A stretch of DNA of 64,000 nt, taken from contig NC_081410.1 of assembly GCF_030272615.1 (NCBI RefSeq), forward strand, positions 570,665,152 to 570,729,151, given 5' to 3'. The DNA comes from Cryptomeria japonica (lineage: Eukaryota; Streptophyta; Pinopsida; Cupressales; Cupressaceae). Shown in pieces: positions 59,571-64,000 of this stretch. Both the position numbers and the translations under genes were made by a program. The notes beneath the pieces were generated by a model. That model did not search any database. It was not told the DNA's origin and saw only the letters and a list, made by a program, of their open reading frames with translations. Position 1 is the stretch's first letter. Each line of letters starts with the position of its first letter.

Positions 59571-60769
59571 TTACGGGAAAACAAGGTTTTGAACGGATCC
59601 CGAAACCCTTTATATAACATCCTTAAGAGATAAAAGCATTAAGCAATAAGAAAAGACAAACTGTCAAAAAACCAGCACAGTCATGGGCATAAATTAGCAA
59701 AAAAGCCCAACAAAACCAGCCAAGTCCACCTAAAACATAAACGAAACAGAAAACAAATTACTTCATGTTTTTTAAGGCATTAGCCAAATTTATGCTAATC
59801 CCTTGCAAATCTTTGATATTATCCCTAAGCTTAGGGATATCCTTGGAAGAGGCGGCATCAAATTTCTTCATGCTTTCCCTTGTTCTTTTCGCCACACCAC
59901 CAGGAGCACTGTCCACTATTCCTTCCTCAATAGTATCCTAATCCATATCAAGATCCAATATAGGTTTGGGGGTGCTGGAACCTTCAAGGAACTTGGCAAT
60001 ATCCTCTAAATTATTAGTAACGGAGGTAAGGATGTCCGGAATCATCATCAGAAAGTTTTTCATAGTTGTTTTTCCTTCCTCAAGATTACCAATCTGAGCT
60101 TCTAGCTTCTCCAATTGTTCCTCCATTCCTTTTTTCCACTGTTTCTGGTTTATTTTGGTTTTCTTCCCTTTTTCTTCCTTCTGTTTCTTTGTTTTTTCCA
60201 TCTTCTTGATTCCTTCATAAACCCACCTGTCAAAACCCATGCGAGCCTCAGACTGGTTTTTGAGTTTGTCCAAAATAATCCCCTCTCCATCTTTATCTGG
60301 ACACCTGTTCGAATTTTCCTTGTCCTTCTCCTGCTTGGTTTCCTTGTCCTTCTCCTGCTTGGTTTCCTTGTCCTTTTCCTGCTCAATTTCTATTTCCTTT
60401 TCCTCATTAACCTTGTTCTGCTCTTCTAGAGGCTAACTGTTAACCATTCCTATGCTCATACTATGGGTCGAACTATTTTGATCGGATACTTCCTCAACTC
60501 CTCCTTCCTCTTCTCCCACTTCCTCTTCCTTTCAGCTCTCCTCTCCATCAAACTCATCGGTCTTCATCTCACTTCCATCTTTACCAATGTCCTCAGAAGC
60601 AATCTCCGTGTTCTTCTGATTACCCTTATCCTCTTGAATTTCCTCCAAAGTAGCTTTTTTACCTTTTTTTCTCTGTGTACCCTCTTCCTTTCTAGGTTCG
60701 CCTTCCTCTATCTTCCTCTTACCTTTCCCCGGAGACAACGACAATCTTCCTTTTACCTTTCCATTTTGC
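59571..60769 (-). pseudogene. Lys/Glu-rich coiled-coil ORF of unknown function
   Basis: One minus-strand frame runs from about 60,769 (NGKVKGRLSLSPGKGKRK) to a stop near 59,765, with three internal stops (near 60,535, 60,434 and 59,940). It is highly charged: Lys/Glu tracts, three copies of 'ETKQEKDK' (24-bp tandem repeat at 60,318-60,390), a coiled-coil stretch (MEEQLEKLEAQIGNLEEG) and a short conserved-looking end (LRDNIKDLQGISINLANAL). The sequence after the stop (59,760-59,571) is Phe/Leu-rich when translated and may be 3' untranslated. The 5' end is cut by the copia LTR at 60,770. Family not recognised; LINE ORF1-like tail is one possibility. Confidence 0.45.
60318..60390. repeat. 24-bp tandem repeat, ~3 copies
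   Basis: 'cttgtccttctcctgcttgg' plus 'tttc' repeats; encodes the ETKQEKDK octapeptides on the minus strand. Confidence 0.85.
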
Positions 60770-61485
60770 TGTTAATTTAAAACAAGAAGAGAAAATAAAT
60801 AAACAACATAAAATAGAGAAAGAAACTAACACAAAAATAGAGAGAGAAAATAACACAAGGACACGAGACAAGAGGTTTATAATGGTTCATCATAAAGGCT
60901 ACATCCACTCTCAAGCAAGGAATACACTTCTATTAACCAATCTCCAATATAATCTAGTACATAGACTACACAAATCTATTTATACATTCATATTCAGCTA
61001 TGAATCCAAGAGTTGAGAAGGCGAATGGTCATGTGACCATTGGCCTTCATATTCCCAAGAATCTCCTTCGTGAAGTCCAACTAGTATAGCCATGCACTGG
61101 GCAATCTGCATTTCCAGTTTTAATTTCACATTACAACCAGGCTACAAGATTTTAATTACGCGAACTCTTGTTCATGTACATTTTGGATAAGCCTTCTCCA
61201 AATCAAATCAAAATCAAAAATATCTTCTTTTACTAATTTCTTAGAGACAAACTCGCCCACCAAACCACAAACAGAAACAATACTTTCTGTAGATTTAAAA
61301 TAAACTCCTCCATCACAATCACCTAATCATGTGCTCCCCTTTAACATAACATATAAAAGCTTGTCATCTTTTTCAGACACCATCATCTAGCTACCTTATC
61401 CTACAAAGATCAACAACAAGAAAAATCTTATTTGGCATGACTATTGCACAACCAAGCTTGAGTTAGACCTTGTCAACAAATGACA
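60770..61485 (-). mobile_element. Copia 3' LTR next to METTL14 fragment
   Basis: On the minus strand it runs from TGTCATTTGTTGACAAGG to ...TTTTAAATTAACA (716 bp, TG/CA ends). It contains TATAAATAG (60,977-60,985), followed by the R-region style typical of plant copia LTRs ('gagagtggatgtagcc', 'gaaccattataaacctcttg'). AGGTGGGGATTT abuts its start as a polypurine tract, identifying it as a 3' LTR. The 5' LTR was not found in the window. Confidence 0.78.
60976..60985 (-). promoter_or_regulatory. TATA box, copia LTR
   Basis: GTATAAATAG on the minus strand within the 3' LTR. Confidence 0.55.
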
Positions 61486-61497
61486 AAATCCCCACCT
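61486..61497 (-). other. Polypurine tract
   Basis: AGGTGGGGATTT on the minus strand, directly next to the LTR start and overlapping the stop codon of the METTL14-like frame. Confidence 0.75.
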
Positions 61498-62373
61498 AAT
61501 ACTCAGGCTTTGTAGTTGATCCTTGAGGTGGTTCTTTTGTAGTGATTATATCTATGTCAATGTTAGCATGAATTATAAGCCCATTGGTACTTCGATAAAC
61601 AGTTCCCTTAATACCCATTAAACAATGTTGAGTTCTAAAATAATGGGTGGGAATCATGGCGCACGCCTGAAGATAGATTGGCCTTGTTTGTCTTGAACCA
61701 ACAGATATCTTGACATTGCCGAAATCCCCCCTTTTTGAGACAGAGACGTCCCTAATCAAATCCCACACCATTACCAACCTAAAGAAAAAATGAATGACAG
61801 AGTATCTGCAATTGCATTAATATTCTGAATTTTTTCAAATGTCTAGTACTCCATATGATCCCCAACACTAGGAGCCCTATGTACATATTCCTCCCAGGGC
61901 GGATCAACGAGGATGGCATCAAAGTTTGTTCCAAACAATTCAGGAGAAAGCACGGTTTCACGCGAATCACATTTCAGATACGTAGGAGGACAAGCACAAG
62001 CTTCACGAGCACCATAAGCTGCAGCATTCCCTGCACCCCAGTCATCCACCTCATCTTGAAGCTTCCGCTCAGCCATCGCTGTTGTCTCCGACTGCTCCAC
62101 CTCCCTGCTTCGCCCACTTCTACGATGAGGAAATTTATCGAAAGGCTTGCACTCATTGACACCAAAATTATAACCAATGTTCGCATAATTTGGAAGGTAG
62201 GACGTCTTTGCCTTAAACCCTTGTTGTGGATTATTCCCAAATCCATGCCTAACTTTGGCAGAATATCCGTTACGCTCCATCATCATTGCCACCGTTGATG
62301 CAAACCGACCATTCTCGTCTAGAGAATTCCTCTGTTGGGCCTCTGCGATGGCCTGTGTATTATCATCAGACAT
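61496..62373 (-). pseudogene. Intronless METTL14 (plant MTB) fragment fused to an unknown N-terminal segment
   Basis: ATG 62,373 opens a 176-codon frame. Its first ~125 residues are unrecognised. From about 61,990 it is METTL14: TYLKCDSRE, LSPELFGTNFDAILVDPPW (plant-type DPPW kept), EEYVHRAPSV and DHMEY, then a TAG where the family has Trp. The same protein continues through frameshifts: [19 protein letters not shown] and RHDSHPLF, then [27 protein letters not shown] and GSTTKPE. It stops at 61,496, against the polypurine tract. METTL14 is the partner of METTL3 in the nuclear mRNA N6-adenosine methyltransferase. Normal upstream and C-terminal parts are missing. About 490 bp of METTL14 coding without an intron, inside a copia element, suggests an RNA-derived capture. 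Confidence 0.82.
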
Positions 62374-63339
62374 TATGTTACAACGAAAAGGAAATTTAAA
62401 AAGTTGACATACAAATATATAACATAATTAATTATGTTAATTTTATTAAATCAAAATATTAATTTTTATAAAAATTTTAACAGAAATCTTTATTTAAAGT
62501 AATTTAATCTTTTATTTATTAAATGATTCATATTATAATATATTCAATAATGTATTTTTTTTATAAATATTTAATATTATTAAATAAGTCCAAAAACAAG
62601 TTTTAAAAATGTGAAGTGGGTAAAAGAAGATGCTAAGATAAAGTTGATTTTCACAATTTAATCTGACATCTTCTTTTACCCACTTCTCATCACATGTATT
62701 ACAAACTAAGCAGTAGTCTTGGAAGTCCATAAGCAAAAGACATAAAATTTTGTTTGTAAACCCTACAATGGATTGAAACAATAGTTGACAATAGTAAAGA
62801 AACTTCACTCACCTCTCACCAAATAGCAATTCAAAATTTCTTTAACAAAAACTTGTTTCCAAATTTTGAGGTGTTCTATAGAAGTTATATATTGAAAAAA
62901 AAATGTTTTATGCATGAAGATGTTTATAATTTTTAATTTTTAATTTTGACAAATCAAAATAAATAATAATATCTTATTCAAATTAAAATTAAAAGTTTCA
63001 TTTTATAAATTAAAAAATATAATATATACTTACAAAATAATAATATTATTTTTATATATAAATAGAATTTAGATAAAAAAACAAATCATAAATTATCAAT
63101 CATTCTCACACACACACACATAACATTTTTTTATTTTTTATGTACAATATATTTATTTCAGAATATAAATAATATCATATATAAAAAACTTTAAATACCT
63201 CTATTATATATAAGTAATATTACTTTTATTGATTTATATAGAAACATTAGATTAATCTAACCCACCATTTATATCTTTCCATTTTTTTCACTAGGTATAT
63301 TATATTTTTACATGACATGATTGATCAGAAGAATTTTTG

Positions 63340-63342
<3 letters not shown>
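62374..63342. other. AT-rich spacer
   Basis: Very AT-rich, no gene; it contains the hairpin at 62,613-62,686 and a short (CA)n at 63,108-63,120. The 91-codon ORF at 62,533-62,808 is not credible. Confidence 0.55.
62613..62686. repeat. Perfect 20-bp inverted repeat (hairpin)
   Basis: Arm GAAGTGGGTAAAAGAAGATG at 62,613-62,632 is the exact reverse complement of 62,667-62,686, with a 34-base loop. Outer bases (ATGTG / CACAT) can extend pairing after a small bulge. Confidence 0.9.

Positions 63343-63431
<89 letters not shown>
63343..63431. repeat. (TA)n microsatellite, 89 bp
   Basis: Uninterrupted TA dinucleotides. Confidence 0.98.
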
Positions 63432-63434
<3 letters not shown>

Positions 63435-64000
63435 TTTAGTTTATCTATATGTTAGTATTTTGCAATTTTGAAGGTCTTAAGGGCATGTTTAGCCCCTGCC
63501 ACTAGCATCTTTCAAATGTGGGTCTACATCTCTTGGAGACCTTTCCAACGAGATCAACAGCTCGTAGTTTCGAGTACCGAGTAGAAAGTTATGTCTAGTT
63601 GAAGTTAGGATAAATTTTCATATAGTTTTTTTGAAAATTTCGTAGTTTTTAGATTTTATTATGTAATAAACAAATGTGACTGTTGGGCTTCGATTCTCAA
63701 GAGGTCTCTGTGACCCTTGGAATCTCATGAACTTCTATATGTTGGATTTTTGAATGAAATAGATTACTTTTTTGGCTTGCTTCAATTCGATGATTTCTGG
63801 TTCTTATAAACAAAATTTACAATATGGCAGGTTCTCACTTGTCATCCGAATCCATAATTCGGATCAATGATTTTTTTTAACTCATCATTGAAAAACATTA
63901 AATGTGCCACTAATTTTTATTCTTATTTTAGAGGATAAAACGAATATCTAGAGCACATTTTCATTTTCTAATGAACAAAAGAGTTGGATATACATATAAT
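63432..64000. other. Spacer to window end
   Basis: No gene seen. A stretch 'catctcttggagacctttcc...tcgagtaccgagtagaaagttatg' has the look of conserved repeat DNA but is not identified. Confidence 0.4.

Noticed and set aside
60115-60780. Plus-strand Phe/Leu-rich ORFs (104 and 105 codons)
   Set aside because: Antisense of the Lys/Glu-rich ORF on the minus strand.
61496-62373. Functional METTL14 gene
   Set aside because: It lacks N- and C-terminal parts, has a stop and frameshifts, and sits against retroelement signals.
1-64000. tRNA, rRNA or snRNA genes
   Set aside because: I looked for cloverleaf-type A/B boxes and rRNA words by eye; only tRNA-complementary primer sites of retroelements were seen. 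A tRNAscan run would be decisive.

Overview
The window is nuclear DNA from a land plant with a large, retrotransposon-packed genome. No rRNA, tRNA, bacterial operon or CRISPR array was seen. Plant-specific signs are Tat/Ogre-like Ty3 elements with an archaeal-type RNase H, Sirevirus-like Ty1/copia elements (initiator-Met tRNA primer sites, clustered AAAGGGGGAG tracts), DUF4283-type L1 LINE remnants, plant mobile domain (PMD) genes and a plant-type METTL14 fragment. A conifer or other gymnosperm would fit the heavily decayed, nested layout, but that is inference. I found no gene that looks functional as it stands.

Layout. 1-7.44 kb: plus-strand Tat-like element A (5' LTR end, long leader, a ~944-codon ORF broken by one TGA, 3' tail), then a 143-bp tandem repeat. 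9.1-10.2 kb: C-terminal half of a PMD pseudogene (minus). 10.2-24.5 kb: minus-strand Tat-like element B, related to A, with protease, RNase H and integrase but no reverse transcriptase. B is split by copia-like element F (13,441-20,856), which has LTRs but carries a large unknown ORF instead of pol. A solo LTR G (20,859-22,385) sits 2 bp from F. 24.5-36.3 kb: copia LTR fragment, then plus-strand copia element D. Inside D's RNase H lies minus-strand copia element C (29,817-34,988), flanked by the 5-bp duplication CTTAT. 36.3-42.4 kb: gag-only copia-like element E with a 2.4-kb LTR, inserted in D's right LTR. 43.0-45.5 kb: second PMD pseudogene (minus), with intron signals. 45.5-55.1 kb: an older Ty3 LTR (I) and Ty3 element H (gag and protease only). 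55.4-57.3 kb: L1 LINE piece (minus; ORF1 and endonuclease). 57.3-60.8 kb: LTR fragment, spacer and a Lys/Glu-rich broken ORF. 60.8-62.4 kb: a copia 3' LTR and polypurine tract directly abutting an intronless METTL14 fragment, which looks like host-gene capture. 62.4-64 kb: AT-rich DNA with a hairpin and a long TA microsatellite.

The elements mostly depend on functions they lack. A, C, E, F and H miss some or all of pol, so any past movement needed helper elements. D is the only one with protease, integrase, reverse transcriptase and RNase H all recognisable, and it is full of stops. The most notable items are the METTL14 capture, the pol-less element F with its ~1,000-codon unknown ORF, and the long almost-open ORF of element A. 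All family assignments come from reading motifs; no database search was run.
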